Below are positions 24,683 through 34,193 of a stretch of DNA of 62,755 nt, piece by piece. This DNA comes from an alpha proteobacterium SCGC AAA536-K22. Its GTDB lineage: Bacteria; Pseudomonadota; Alphaproteobacteria; Puniceispirillales; Marisalimonadaceae. The notes beneath the pieces are model-generated. The model was not told where the DNA came from, did not search any database, and was given only the letters and a program-made list of their open reading frames with translations. Every line of letters starts with the position of its first letter. Within the stretch, counting starts at the first letter, position 1. A program made the translations under genes and the position numbers. Location: NCBI GenBank assembly GCA_000421325.1, contig ATWQ01000012.1, positions 1-62,755 on the forward strand. Reading direction: 5' to 3'.

Positions 24683-26290
24683 TTAATATCCTATGGCTAG
24701 GCCATCCTTACGCCAATCGCTAGCTCCAATTAAAATATCTCTTTCTTCGTCTATTAAAATCATTTGACCACCACCAATAGGTAAGGATGGATAATTTATT
24801 TCGTGTCCTTTAAATTTTAATTCATCTATTACCTCTTTATCAAAACCATTCTCCAAATCCAAAAGATTATTATTAGGAAAAACACGAGGATAGTTTAGAG
24901 CCAATTGTGGATTTAACCCAAAATCAATCATTTGAGACAAAACATAAGCATGTCCTGCTGCCTGATATTGACCACCCATTACTCCAAAGGACCCTAAAAG
25001 TTTACCATTTTTTGAAATCATTGCTGGTATAATTGTATGAACAGGTCTTTTGTTTGGATTTAATTCATTAAGGTGGCCTTCAATAGTATTAAAAGCCCTA
25101 CCTCTACAATGAAAAAGAATTCCACTTTTAGGAGCTGTTATACCACTTCCAAAAGCGTCGAAAAGAGAGTTAATAAATGAAATCGTCATGCCACTTTTAT
25201 CTCTAACAGTTAAATAAATAGTGTCCGGGTGACTAGGAAAGTCACTTTTCTCAAAAGTTTTGGCTTTATTCATATCAATATTAAAAGCATATTGTTCTAT
25301 GATTTTAGAATTCAAAAAATTATTAACTGATAATTTATTATATTCAGCGTCTGCTAGGTATAGGTCTCTAAGAAAATACCCTATTTTTGTAGCTTCACAG
25401 AAGATATGTAAGTAATCTGCTTTTGTGATTTTATTAAAATTAAACCTTTCAAGAATAGCTAATATAATTAATGCCACTAAACCTTGACTGTTTGGGGGGG
25501 CTTCATGAATTTTTATCCCTCTATAATTTCCTTCAATGGGTTCTACCCATTCAGCAGAAGCATTACTAAAATCTTTTAAAGTATGATTTCCACCAATTAA
25601 ATTAATTTTTTTAATTAAATCACTTGCAACCCAGCCACCATAAAATCCTTCAAAACCTTCTTCAGCTATTGTTCTAAAGGTCTTAGATAAATTTTCATTT
25701 TTAAAATTATCCATAAATTCATAAGCGCGCCCATTCTTTAAAAATAAGTTTGCTGTATCAGTATCTAATGATAATTTTTTTACATTATTTGACCAATCAA
25801 ATGCCACCCTTTCGTGAACTTTTACTCCTTCCTTAGCATAATGTATTGCAGGACCATAAAGTTCTTTCCACGGCATATGTCCATGTTCTTTATGTAACAA
25901 GCACCAACTTGCAACGGCACCTGGTATTGTTATGGCATCTGGCATGTCTGACTTAATTACAGAAACATTATTTTTACGAAGAATTCCTGCACTTGCTTTT
26001 TCAGAAGATTTACCAGATCCATTTAGTACTTTGACATTTGTACTACCATCAACAGAAAGCATTGCAAAACAATCACCACCTACCCCAGTCATATGAGGTT
26101 CAGCAACACACAAAACAGCATTCATTGCTAATGCAGCGTCAACCGCGTTACCTCCACTTTTTAAAATTTCTAATCCAACTGATGATGCAATTGAGTGAGA
26201 AGAAGCCAACATACCATTTGAGCTTAAAGCATTTGACCTACCACTGCTAGAAAAGTCTCTTTTATTAAAATTGCTGAATAGTTTACTCAA
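24683..26290 (-). CDS. Gamma-glutamyltransferase-family protein (YwrD-like), TTG start
   Basis: The 535-residue Ntn-hydrolase precursor carries GGNAVDAALAMN near residue 47 and GVGGDCFAM. The autocleavage/nucleophile Thr lies in HPDTIYLTV (about residue 360), followed by FGSGI, and by NKRPVHTIIP and GSFGVMGGQYQA near the C-terminus. The family hydrolyses gamma-glutamyl compounds or acyl amides. No signal peptide is visible, unlike periplasmic GGT, so it may be cytosolic and of the YwrD type. The start reads as TTG at 26290 with GGAG about ten bases upstream. A G7 tract at 25494-25500 encodes part of EAPPNSQG. Confidence 0.88.
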   Translation of the reverse strand: MSKLFSNFNKRDFSSSGRSNALSSNGMLASSHSIASSVGLEILKSGGNAVDAALAMNAVLCVAEPHMTGVGGDCFAMLSVDGSTNVKVLNGSGKSSEKASAGILRKNNVSVIKSDMPDAITIPGAVASWCLLHKEHGHMPWKELYGPAIHYAKEGVKVHERVAFDWSNNVKKLSLDTDTANLFLKNGRAYEFMDNFKNENLSKTFRTIAEEGFEGFYGGWVASDLIKKINLIGGNHTLKDFSNASAEWVEPIEGNYRGIKIHEAPPNSQGLVALIILAILERFNFNKITKADYLHIFCEATKIGYFLRDLYLADAEYNKLSVNNFLNSKIIEQYAFNIDMNKAKTFEKSDFPSHPDTIYLTVRDKSGMTISFINSLFDAFGSGITAPKSGILFHCRGRAFNTIEGHLNELNPNKRPVHTIIPAMISKNGKLLGSFGVMGGQYQAAGHAYVLSQMIDFGLNPQLALNYPRVFPNNNLLDLENGFDKEVIDELKFKGHEINYPSLPIGGGQMILIDEERDILIGASDWRKDGLAIGY

Positions 26291-26344
26291 GGTAAATTTT
26301 CTCCAAATGTAAAGTTAAGAATTTAATTTTATAGGTTCTTTTTA

Positions 26345-27535
26345 TTATAATAATAACTTTTTAATATTTTTTGCTGCTTGTTTGATCCGTTGTTCATTTT
26401 CAACCAAACCTACCCTAACAAATCCCTCTCCATACTCACCAAATGCCACACCTGGTGCGACAGCGACATCAGCTTTTAACATTAATTCTTTTGCAAATTC
26501 AAGTGACCCACTATTTTTATATTTTTCTGGTAAGGGTGCCCACGCAAACATACTTGCTTGGGGACTAGGAATAGTCCATCCAGATCGAGCCATAGATTCG
26601 ATTAATACATCTCTTCTTTTTTGATAAATATTTCTTATTTCTTTAACACAATCTTGAGGACCGTTAAGTGCCGCAGTAGCTGCTACCTGAACTGGTGTGA
26701 AGGCTCCATAGTCCAAATAAGATTTGATCCTAGTAAGAGCATTTATTAACTTTATATTTCCAACTGCAAACCCAATTCTCCAACCAGCCATGGCATAAGT
26801 TTTGGACGTAGAAGTAAATTCGACAGCTATTTCCTTTGCCTTTGGGATTTGTAGAATTGAGGGAGGTAAAAAATCATCATAATAAATTTCTGCGTATGCA
26901 AGATCAGATAAAATGTAAACGTTATATTTTAAAGCAATTTTGACAACCTCTTCATAGAAGTCTAGTGAAGCAACTTGAGCGGTTGGATTGGATGGGAATG
27001 ATATTATTAATGCTACTGGAGCTGGCACGCTTTCTTTAATTGATTTTTCTAATCTTTCTAAATATAAATTTGGATTGAATGTGCCTTCATCCATCGCAGG
27101 CAAGTGTCTTAAAGAGGCTCCTGCAATAATAAAACCATATGGGTGTATTGGGTAAGAAGGATTTGGAGATAATATTATATCGCCTGGTGAGGTTATTGCC
27201 TGAGCAAGATTTGCTAAACCTTCCTTTGAACCTAGAGTAACAATAACTTCATTTTCTGGATTTAAATCAACATTAAAACGTCTTTTATAATAAGCTGCTT
27301 GGGCTTTCCTTAAACCTGGTATTCCTCTACTAGAGGAATATCTACCTGTACCAGGTTTCTCTACAGTCTCCTTTAATTTTTCTCTGATATGTTTTGGTGT
27401 AGGCATGTCTGGATTACCCATTCCAAAATCTATAATATCTTTACCTTTGGCTCTAAGATTTGCTTTAAGTCTATTAACTTCTTCGAAAACATAAGGTGGC
27501 AATCTCTTTATTCTATCAAATTCATCACTCATCAT
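26345..27535 (-). CDS. PLP-dependent aminotransferase, AlaC/LL-DAP aminotransferase-like
   Basis: This fold-type I class I/II aminotransferase has about 396 residues. DFGMGNPDMPTP near the N-terminus binds substrate, FPSNPTAQ and SDLAYAEIYYD contact PLP, and the Schiff-base Lys lies in TSTSKTYAMAGWRIGF. FVRVGLVENEQRI carries the carboxylate-binding Arg. It resembles the AlaC/YfdZ group, which makes alanine from pyruvate and glutamate, and is often annotated as LL-diaminopimelate aminotransferase. The upstream TTG (27544) is less likely than the ATG at 27535 or 27532. It lies 54 bases upstream of the gamma-glutamyltransferase gene on the same strand. Confidence 0.87.
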   Translation of the reverse strand: MMSDEFDRIKRLPPYVFEEVNRLKANLRAKGKDIIDFGMGNPDMPTPKHIREKLKETVEKPGTGRYSSSRGIPGLRKAQAAYYKRRFNVDLNPENEVIVTLGSKEGLANLAQAITSPGDIILSPNPSYPIHPYGFIIAGASLRHLPAMDEGTFNPNLYLERLEKSIKESVPAPVALIISFPSNPTAQVASLDFYEEVVKIALKYNVYILSDLAYAEIYYDDFLPPSILQIPKAKEIAVEFTSTSKTYAMAGWRIGFAVGNIKLINALTRIKSYLDYGAFTPVQVAATAALNGPQDCVKEIRNIYQKRRDVLIESMARSGWTIPSPQASMFAWAPLPEKYKNSGSLEFAKELMLKADVAVAPGVAFGEYGEGFVRVGLVENEQRIKQAAKNIKKLLL

Positions 27536-27646
27536 TTGTTCCAATTAAAATTTGAATATTTTTATTTAAAATATCTTTTCAAATTTATTATTTATAGTTT
27601 AAATAATATTATTCTTTAGGTCTAATATGTTTATTTTAAGGTATCA

Positions 27647-28045
27647 ATGCGTTTTTTTATTAAAAGTATTTTTTTTGTTTTAGGTGTTTCAATTATCGGT
27701 TTAATGTTGTGGTTTGGGATGCCCAACATACAAAATGCTTTTAAACCAGTAAAAGTGATATCAGTCACTATTACTCTAAATAATAAATGTTCAGTTGATA
27801 ATGATAGCTTTGTAGTAGCAGTACCAGGTACAAATTTAGTAGTTCCTTTTAAAAAGGGGGTAGCAAGATTAAGGCTTAAATCTGACAGAAAAGTTCAGCT
27901 TCAATCAAATCCAAAATATGAGGCTGTCCGGTATACTGGTATCCATGTACCTGTTGAACCTAAGATGATTTTAGAGGCGGATTGCTCTACATCACCAAGG
28001 TTAAAAGGGATATTTGGTTCAATGAAAAATCAATTTAAAAATTAA
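27647..28045 (+). CDS. Uncharacterised membrane-anchored protein (132 aa)
   Basis: I do not recognise this protein. It has a basic N-terminus and one membrane helix or uncleaved signal (about residues 7-24), then a beta-rich soluble part predicted to face the periplasm. Two Cys residues (near 48 and 113) could form a disulfide. The C-terminus is basic. It lies ten bases before the amidase gene on the same strand, so they are probably cotranscribed. Start ATG at 27647; only a weak GG-containing site precedes it. Confidence 0.65.
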   Translation: MRFFIKSIFFVLGVSIIGLMLWFGMPNIQNAFKPVKVISVTITLNNKCSVDNDSFVVAVPGTNLVVPFKKGVARLRLKSDRKVQLQSNPKYEAVRYTGIHVPVEPKMILEADCSTSPRLKGIFGSMKNQFKN

Positions 28046-28055
28046 GGAAACCCTA

Positions 28056-29477
28056 ATGGACAATACTAATCAAATTTTACCAGACGACCCTCTTCTTAAA
28101 AGTGACATTTATGAAATAGGCAAACAATTAAGAGCGGGGTCTCTTACTTGTGTTGAATTAACTTCAACATATTATAAAAGAATAAATATTTTAAATCCTT
28201 ACCTTCATGCATATATTTATCTCAACGAAACAAAAGCCATATCTTGGGCGGAAGGAATTGATAAACTTTTTAATAATGGCGTTGAACTAGGCCCATTAAT
28301 GGGAATTCCAATAGCCATAAAAGATATTTGTTCCGTAAATGGAATGCCAACAACTAATGGGTCAGAAATAATTAGTGATGATATCACTGGACCTGAAGGA
28401 ACCTTAGTTAAAAGATTAAAGTCTCTTGGTTGTGTTATTTTAGGAAAAACTCATACAGTTGAATTTGCTTTGGGAGCGACTGGCTTGAATAAATATAAGG
28501 GAACACCAAGAAATCCTTGGGATGAAAATATACATAGAATACCAGGTGGTTCAAGTAGTGGCTCTGCTGTTGCAGTTGCTTCTGGTTTAGCTGCTTTTGC
28601 TATTGGAACTGATACTGGTGGATCTGTTCGAATTCCTGCGTCACTTAATGGTATTGTAGGATTAAAAACAACAAAAAACAGATGGGCAACTGACGGTATT
28701 TTCCCTTTATCCCCCACTTTAGACACACCTGGTCCAATCGCTCGTAATGTAAAGGATACTAAATTAATTTTTAATACATATAATAATAAAATAGATAAAA
28801 CTTCAAAATCTATTGAAATTAAAAATATGTCTTTTGGAAAGCTAAAAGAACCCTTTACAACTAATTTAGATCCTCAGGTAATGGAGGCATATGAAAATAT
28901 TTGTAGTGAGCTAGAGAAGCTTGGTGCAAAAATTGAAGAAATTATAATACCAGAAGCTAATGAAAAAGCTATATTATTCCCTAGAATAGTTGGGTCAGAA
29001 ATCATAAATGCATTTGGTATTGACCGCTTCACAAAAAATGTGGACAGGATGGATCCTGTAACAGGAAATAGAGCTAAACTAGGCCTTAACGTTTCTTCCT
29101 TTGAATATATTTCAGCTAAGCAAAGAGTTAGTGAATTAGAAGCTATGGTTAATCAACATTTTATGAAATATGATGCACTTCTTTCCCCAACAACCGTTAT
29201 GCAAGCATTAGATGTAAATAAAGCAGAAATCGGTGAAGAATTGCACGAAAGAAGTCTTTTATCATCAGCTAATACTCAACCTGTAAATATTTTTGGAATA
29301 TGTGCTATCACTTACCCCATACAAAAGTTTGTAAAAAACCAAAATCAAGATATTCTTCCAGTCGGTTTGCAAATCATTTGTAATAAAAATGAAGATGAAA
29401 AAGCGGTTGAAATCGCTTTGTCTTTAGAGAAACACTTCGGTGAACCAGAACTGCCTAATATGAATAAATTTTTATAA
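28056..29477 (+). CDS. Amidase-signature (AS) family amidase
   Basis: The 473-residue enzyme carries the AS catalytic triad: Lys in GIPIAIKD (about residue 90), the cis-Ser in the GGSSSGSA block, and the nucleophile Ser in TDTGGSVRIPAS (about residue 190). It resembles GatA and stand-alone amidases such as AtzF-type hydrolases. gatB and gatC are not adjacent and the tail is degenerate for GatA, so a catabolic amidase is more likely. AAGGA lies before the ATG. It follows the small membrane-anchored protein after ten bases. Its substrate is unknown. Confidence 0.87.
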   Translation: MDNTNQILPDDPLLKSDIYEIGKQLRAGSLTCVELTSTYYKRINILNPYLHAYIYLNETKAISWAEGIDKLFNNGVELGPLMGIPIAIKDICSVNGMPTTNGSEIISDDITGPEGTLVKRLKSLGCVILGKTHTVEFALGATGLNKYKGTPRNPWDENIHRIPGGSSSGSAVAVASGLAAFAIGTDTGGSVRIPASLNGIVGLKTTKNRWATDGIFPLSPTLDTPGPIARNVKDTKLIFNTYNNKIDKTSKSIEIKNMSFGKLKEPFTTNLDPQVMEAYENICSELEKLGAKIEEIIIPEANEKAILFPRIVGSEIINAFGIDRFTKNVDRMDPVTGNRAKLGLNVSSFEYISAKQRVSELEAMVNQHFMKYDALLSPTTVMQALDVNKAEIGEELHERSLLSSANTQPVNIFGICAITYPIQKFVKNQNQDILPVGLQIICNKNEDEKAVEIALSLEKHFGEPELPNMNKFL

Positions 29478-29607
29478 TGTTTATTTTTTAAAAATAGAGT
29501 ATTAATACCAAAAATTTTATTTTAGATCTTGAATTTTATCATTTTAAAAATTAATTATCCATAATGATAATAATTGAAATGAACATTTTAATAAGGGATA
29601 CTAATCA

Positions 29608-30564
29608 TTGTCTTCAAAACTCGTAGATGCAAAAAACTTAAAAAAATCATTTGGAGAGTTTGTTGCTGTAGATAATATTGACTTAAGTGTGCAAAGAGGA
29701 GAAGTAGTAGGTTTCCTTGGGCCAAACGGAGCAGGAAAGTCTACAACTATGAAAATGCTTACTGGTTTTCTAGAACCAGATAGCGGTGACATTTTAATAA
29801 ATGATATCGATTTGAAATCTGAGCCATTAAAAGCAAAAGAATTTATTGGATATCTGCCAGAAGGTGCTCCTTCATACTCAGATATGGATGTTTCAGAGTT
29901 TTTATCATTTATTGGTAAAATGAGAGGTCTAAATAAAAAATTATTAACAACCCGGCTTGATGAAATGGCTATTCAAATAAGTCTTAAAGAAGTTTGGAAC
30001 AAACCAATTGAAACGCTTTCTAAAGGTTTCAAAAGAAGGGTAGGTATCGCTCAGGCATTAATACACGATCCTGATATTTTAATTTTGGATGAACCTACGG
30101 ATGGATTAGATCCAAATCAAAAACATGAAATGAGAAATTTAATAAAAACTATATCGAAAAATAAAGCAATTGTGATTTCAACCCATATTTTAGAAGAAGT
30201 AGAGGCAGTCTGCTCACGAGCAATGATAATTGCTGATGGTAAGTTACTTGCAAATGAAACACCTGCAAATCTAGAAAAACAGTTTGCAAATAAAGATATA
30301 ATTTCAATTAAAGTTTTTAATAAAATTAACGCTGTTTTAGCGAAAAATTTAAAATCATCGATTAATTATGGTGAGGTAAAAATTGAGAAGCTAGATAAAG
30401 ATACTAACATAATATTCGTAAGTGATGACAAAAAAACACCAGAACTTAATGCTGTATTGAAACAAGTTAATAAATTTAAACTTAATATAATTGAGGCTAG
30501 TTTCGTAAAGTCAAATTTGGAAGAAATATTTAGAAAAATTACAACAACAAATGCTTCAAGTTAG
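29608..30564 (+). CDS. ABC transporter ATP-binding protein, GldA-like, TTG start
   Basis: The 318-residue ATPase has Walker A FLGPNGAGKST (about residues 39-49), the signature LSKGFKRRVGIAQAL, Walker B ILILDEPTDGLDP, and STHILEEVE. A C-terminal DUF4162-like extension follows, as in GldA and related ABC-2 exporters. The start is TTG with AAGGGA nine bases upstream. It is the first of four tightly packed genes (ATPase, ABC-2 permease, GldG-like, DUF4340) that form one membrane system found in many non-gliding bacteria. The exported substrate is unknown. Confidence 0.88.
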   Translation: MSSKLVDAKNLKKSFGEFVAVDNIDLSVQRGEVVGFLGPNGAGKSTTMKMLTGFLEPDSGDILINDIDLKSEPLKAKEFIGYLPEGAPSYSDMDVSEFLSFIGKMRGLNKKLLTTRLDEMAIQISLKEVWNKPIETLSKGFKRRVGIAQALIHDPDILILDEPTDGLDPNQKHEMRNLIKTISKNKAIVISTHILEEVEAVCSRAMIIADGKLLANETPANLEKQFANKDIISIKVFNKINAVLAKNLKSSINYGEVKIEKLDKDTNIIFVSDDKKTPELNAVLKQVNKFKLNIIEASFVKSNLEEIFRKITTTNASS

Positions 30565-30577
30565 TCGGTAACTGATT

Positions 30578-31324
30578 ATGAAAACTTATTTAGAAAAGAC
30601 TTATATAATTTTTGATAGAGAACTAAAGGGTTATTTTAGAACACCATTAGCTTCAATCTTTTTACTTGTTTTTTTAGCTCTCTCGTCAGGAATGACATTT
30701 TTTTTAGGGAGATTCTTTGAGCGTGATCAAGCAGATTTAACAGCTTTTTTTGCATGGCACCCATGGCTATTTTTGATTTTAATGCCAGCTATTGGTATGA
30801 GATTATGGGCTGAGGAAAGAAGATCTGGTACCATAGAACTACTAATAACTTTACCAGTAACTAACATGCAATTGGTAATAGGTAAATTTTTAGCAAGTTG
30901 GATTTTTACTCTGATTGCACTTATCTTAACTATGCCTATTTGGGTAACAGTTAATTATCTGGGGGATCCTGATAATAATGTTATTTTAATATCATATATA
31001 GGAAGTTGGTTAATGGCTGGCGCTTTTTTGGCTCTTACTTCTTGTTTATCTGCACTTACTAAAAACCAAGTAATTGCATTTATAATCTCCTCAATAAGTG
31101 GATTTGTTTTAATAATGGCTGGTTTTAATCTAGTTTTATCGTCTGTGAGGTCATGGACACCAACTTGGGTGACAGAAACAGTTGGTTCAATGTCGTTCCT
31201 ATCCCATTTTAGTAGAATTCAAATGGGTGTTTTTGATTTAAGGACCTTCATTTTCTTCGTTTCAATGATTATTTTGTGTATTTGGATAAACGTACAGCTT
31301 GTCCAAATTAAAAAAGCAGATTGA
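30578..31324 (+). CDS. ABC-2 type permease, GldF-like
   Basis: The 248-residue protein has six hydrophobic helices and the ABC-2 feature ERRSGTIELLITLPVTNMQ (about residues 85-103) that couples the permease to its ATPase. Its N-terminal YIIFDRELKGYFRTPLASI matches the GldF/NosY-like group. It starts 13 bases after the ATPase stop, and the next gene starts eight bases after it. It is the membrane pore partner of the upstream ATPase. Confidence 0.87.
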   Translation: MKTYLEKTYIIFDRELKGYFRTPLASIFLLVFLALSSGMTFFLGRFFERDQADLTAFFAWHPWLFLILMPAIGMRLWAEERRSGTIELLITLPVTNMQLVIGKFLASWIFTLIALILTMPIWVTVNYLGDPDNNVILISYIGSWLMAGAFLALTSCLSALTKNQVIAFIISSISGFVLIMAGFNLVLSSVRSWTPTWVTETVGSMSFLSHFSRIQMGVFDLRTFIFFVSMIILCIWINVQLVQIKKAD

Positions 31325-31331
31325 GAGAACA

Positions 31332-33143
31332 ATGGAATTTTTAAATAATATAAAGACAAGAACACTTGTAAGATTATCTATATTTTTTTCTGTCTTAGTC
31401 TTTTTTAGTATAAATATTATTATAAATAATGTCTTTAACTCCTCCAGAATTGATTTTACTGAAAAAAAGCTTTATTCATTATCTAATAGTACAATTAATC
31501 TATTAAAAAATCTTCAAGAACCAATACACATCAGATTATTTGTTTCAGGCAATTTAGTTAAAGAAGTACCCCAACTTTCCACTTATGCAAATAGAGTGGA
31601 AACTGTGTTAAAAACATACAGTAATATTTCTAATGGAAAGATTTCACTTGAAATTATTGATCCTAAACCATTCTCTGATTATGAAGATAGGGCAGTTGGC
31701 ATGGGGATCAATTCTTTTACTGCCACTGAAATGTCGGATGCTTTATATTTTGGATTAGCAGCTACTAACTCTACCACTGGTCAAAAAAATATTCCTATTT
31801 TTTCACCTGAACGAGAAACTTTCTTAGAATATGATCTTTCAAGTCTTATTTCAGAGCTTAGTCAAATTAAAAAACCAGTAATAAGTATTATCGATAACCT
31901 TGGACTTCAAGCTGACAGTAGGATTGGTAAACCAGAACAACAAATATTAAAACAAATGAGAGAAATGTTTGTGGTTGAAACAGTTAACGAAACCGCCAAT
32001 GAATTAAATAAAAATACTAAAGTATTAATGATTGTTCATCCAAAGTTTTTATCCGATGAGACACTCTATATGATAGATCAATGGATCCTAAACGGTGGAG
32101 CAACGTTAGTATTTTTAGATCCTTATGCTGAAACTGAAATTAGCCGGCAACAAGGGATGCCACCAATGAATCCTAGGTCTAATCTGAAAAAATTATTGGA
32201 CACTTGGGGTATAAAATTTGACAACAAAAAAGCTGTATTAGATTCAGAATTTGGATTTCGAATCTCTAGAAATTTAAATGGCAGAGATATACAGGTCACT
32301 AATTATCCTTGGTTAAATATAAGGGGAAATGGACTTAACAAAAATGAAAGTGTACTTTCAAATCTTAGTACTATAGTAATGACAACTGCTGGATCTTTTG
32401 AGTCTATTGACAAGAAAACTAACTTAGAACCTATTATTGTTTCAAGTCAAAACTCTGGTCTTGGTGATGCACAAAAGGCAGGTAATCCTGAAGGAGACCC
32501 TAGAGATCTATTGCCGAATATCAAAAAAGACAATAAAAATTTAATTCTGGCAGGTTGGATAAAATCTACACTAAACTCATCCTTTAAAGACAAAGACGAA
32601 ACGCAAATATTAAAATCACAAAACAAGTCTAATATTTTATTAGTTTCGGACGCTGATATGTTGATGGATCGTAATTGGTTAACACAAAGAGGTGCATTTG
32701 CGAATAATGGTGACTTTGTTTTAAATGTCATCGAGAAAATGATTGGAGGAAGTGCTTTATCTGATCTAAGAGGAAAGAGTACCTCGTATAGGCCATTTGA
32801 TAAAATTATAGCCCTAGAAAAAATTGCTGAAGAAAAGTTTCTCCTGGAGGAACAGCAACTAGCTGAAAAGCTAAAAGGTATGGAAGACAAAATAAGAAGT
32901 CTAACTCAGAATAATGAAGATGATATAGATATATTATCTCCTGAAACTATCGAGGCAATTGATGGATTTAAAGCTGAAATGATGTCAACTAGATCTCAAC
33001 TAAGAAGTGTTAAATTTGACTTAAGAAGAGATGTAGAAAATTTGAAAAAGTGGGTTATTGCTTTTAATGTTGCAATACTTCCCGTCATATTTGCTGGCCT
33101 AGCCTTGATTATATCGTTTAGAAGAAAGAAAAGTTCTTATTAA
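31332..33143 (+). CDS. GldG-like auxiliary membrane protein
   Basis: About 603 residues: an N-terminal membrane helix (about 14-38), then a large periplasmic part with the IDFTEKKLYSLS motif typical of GldG/ABC_transp_aux proteins, a coiled-coil segment rich in Glu and Lys, and a C-terminal helix ending in RRKKSSY. An in-frame start at 31299 inside the permease gene is less likely than the ATG at 31332, which has GAGAG upstream. It probably works with the ATPase and permease, though its exact role is not known in any family member. Confidence 0.84.
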   Translation: MEFLNNIKTRTLVRLSIFFSVLVFFSINIIINNVFNSSRIDFTEKKLYSLSNSTINLLKNLQEPIHIRLFVSGNLVKEVPQLSTYANRVETVLKTYSNISNGKISLEIIDPKPFSDYEDRAVGMGINSFTATEMSDALYFGLAATNSTTGQKNIPIFSPERETFLEYDLSSLISELSQIKKPVISIIDNLGLQADSRIGKPEQQILKQMREMFVVETVNETANELNKNTKVLMIVHPKFLSDETLYMIDQWILNGGATLVFLDPYAETEISRQQGMPPMNPRSNLKKLLDTWGIKFDNKKAVLDSEFGFRISRNLNGRDIQVTNYPWLNIRGNGLNKNESVLSNLSTIVMTTAGSFESIDKKTNLEPIIVSSQNSGLGDAQKAGNPEGDPRDLLPNIKKDNKNLILAGWIKSTLNSSFKDKDETQILKSQNKSNILLVSDADMLMDRNWLTQRGAFANNGDFVLNVIEKMIGGSALSDLRGKSTSYRPFDKIIALEKIAEEKFLLEEQQLAEKLKGMEDKIRSLTQNNEDDIDILSPETIEAIDGFKAEMMSTRSQLRSVKFDLRRDVENLKKWVIAFNVAILPVIFAGLALIISFRRKKSSY

Positions 33144-33164
33144 ATATAAGTGTTGGATTATAAT

Positions 33165-34190
33165 ATGACAAAAATAAAATTTGTGAAAACTTCGATAGTA
33201 ACTTTAACTTTTGTTATTTTAGCAATCATATCTATAAATTTAAATTCAAATAGTCACGTTTTTAAAGACAGAGGTAGTTTATTTCTTAAAGACTTCACCA
33301 AAAATATTAATAAAATTGATAATATTTCCATAAAATCATTTGAAAACAACATTAATTTAGTAAAAAAAGATAATATTTATATCTCAGAATCTGGTTATCC
33401 ACTTAAGAAGGGTATGTGGGAAAACTTAATTACAAGTTTATCATTGTTGAGAATTGAGGAATTAAAAACAAAAGATTCACAAAGACATGCTGATTTAAAT
33501 TTACTTCTTCCAGAACGAAATAAAAGCAAGGAGGATGATGAAGGTTATGGAACAAAGATTACTTTGAAAAAACAAGATAGAACAATTTATTCATCTATTT
33601 TATTTGGTAAAGTGGATCGGACTGTTGGTGGATTAAGCGGGGGTCAATTTGCAAGATTCCCAGAAAAAAATCAAAGCTTTCTTCTAAAAGGCGCCATAAG
33701 AATGCCTACAACTAAATCTGATTGGTTTGAGAGTTTAATTTTGACAATAAAAAACGATCAATTCATAAAAGCCACTTTAAACAACAAAAATGGGACTTTT
33801 GAAGTTGGGAATAAAAATAATAAGTTAAGTTTAATAATTCCTAAATCTTTAAATTTTGAAATTGACGAAACTCAGTTGAGTGATATTAGAGATGTTATTA
33901 GTAGTTTTTATTTTTATGATGTAAAAAAATCATCGAAAAAGTATTCTGACAATCTTCCGACTATATCTTATGAAATTAAAAACGGTTTAGTAATATCAAT
34001 AACCTCTGTTGAACCAGATAAAGATGGTGAAAGTTGGGTAACTATTAAAGTTAAATCTAATGACAAAAAATCAGAAAAACTAGCTCAAGACATAAGGAAC
34101 AAAACTGAAGGTTTTGAGTTCTTAGCAAATATTATTACAAGCGACATTCTAAGATTGAAGCCTGAGGACCTTGCAGTTAAAGATAAATGA
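33165..34190 (+). CDS. DUF4340-domain protein
   Basis: About 341 residues with an N-terminal membrane helix (residues 7-25) and a beta-rich periplasmic part that matches the DUF4340 proteins commonly encoded after GldG-like genes. A conserved-looking FGKVDRTVGGLSGGQFAR block lies near residue 150. The ATG at 33165 is preferred to the GTG at 33150, though neither has a strong ribosome binding site. It is the last gene of the four-gene cluster and ends three bases from the convergent acyl-CoA dehydrogenase gene. Its function is unknown. Confidence 0.75.
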   Translation: MTKIKFVKTSIVTLTFVILAIISINLNSNSHVFKDRGSLFLKDFTKNINKIDNISIKSFENNINLVKKDNIYISESGYPLKKGMWENLITSLSLLRIEELKTKDSQRHADLNLLLPERNKSKEDDEGYGTKITLKKQDRTIYSSILFGKVDRTVGGLSGGQFARFPEKNQSFLLKGAIRMPTTKSDWFESLILTIKNDQFIKATLNNKNGTFEVGNKNNKLSLIIPKSLNFEIDETQLSDIRDVISSFYFYDVKKSSKKYSDNLPTISYEIKNGLVISITSVEPDKDGESWVTIKVKSNDKKSEKLAQDIRNKTEGFEFLANIITSDILRLKPEDLAVKDK

Positions 34191-34193
34191 TCT

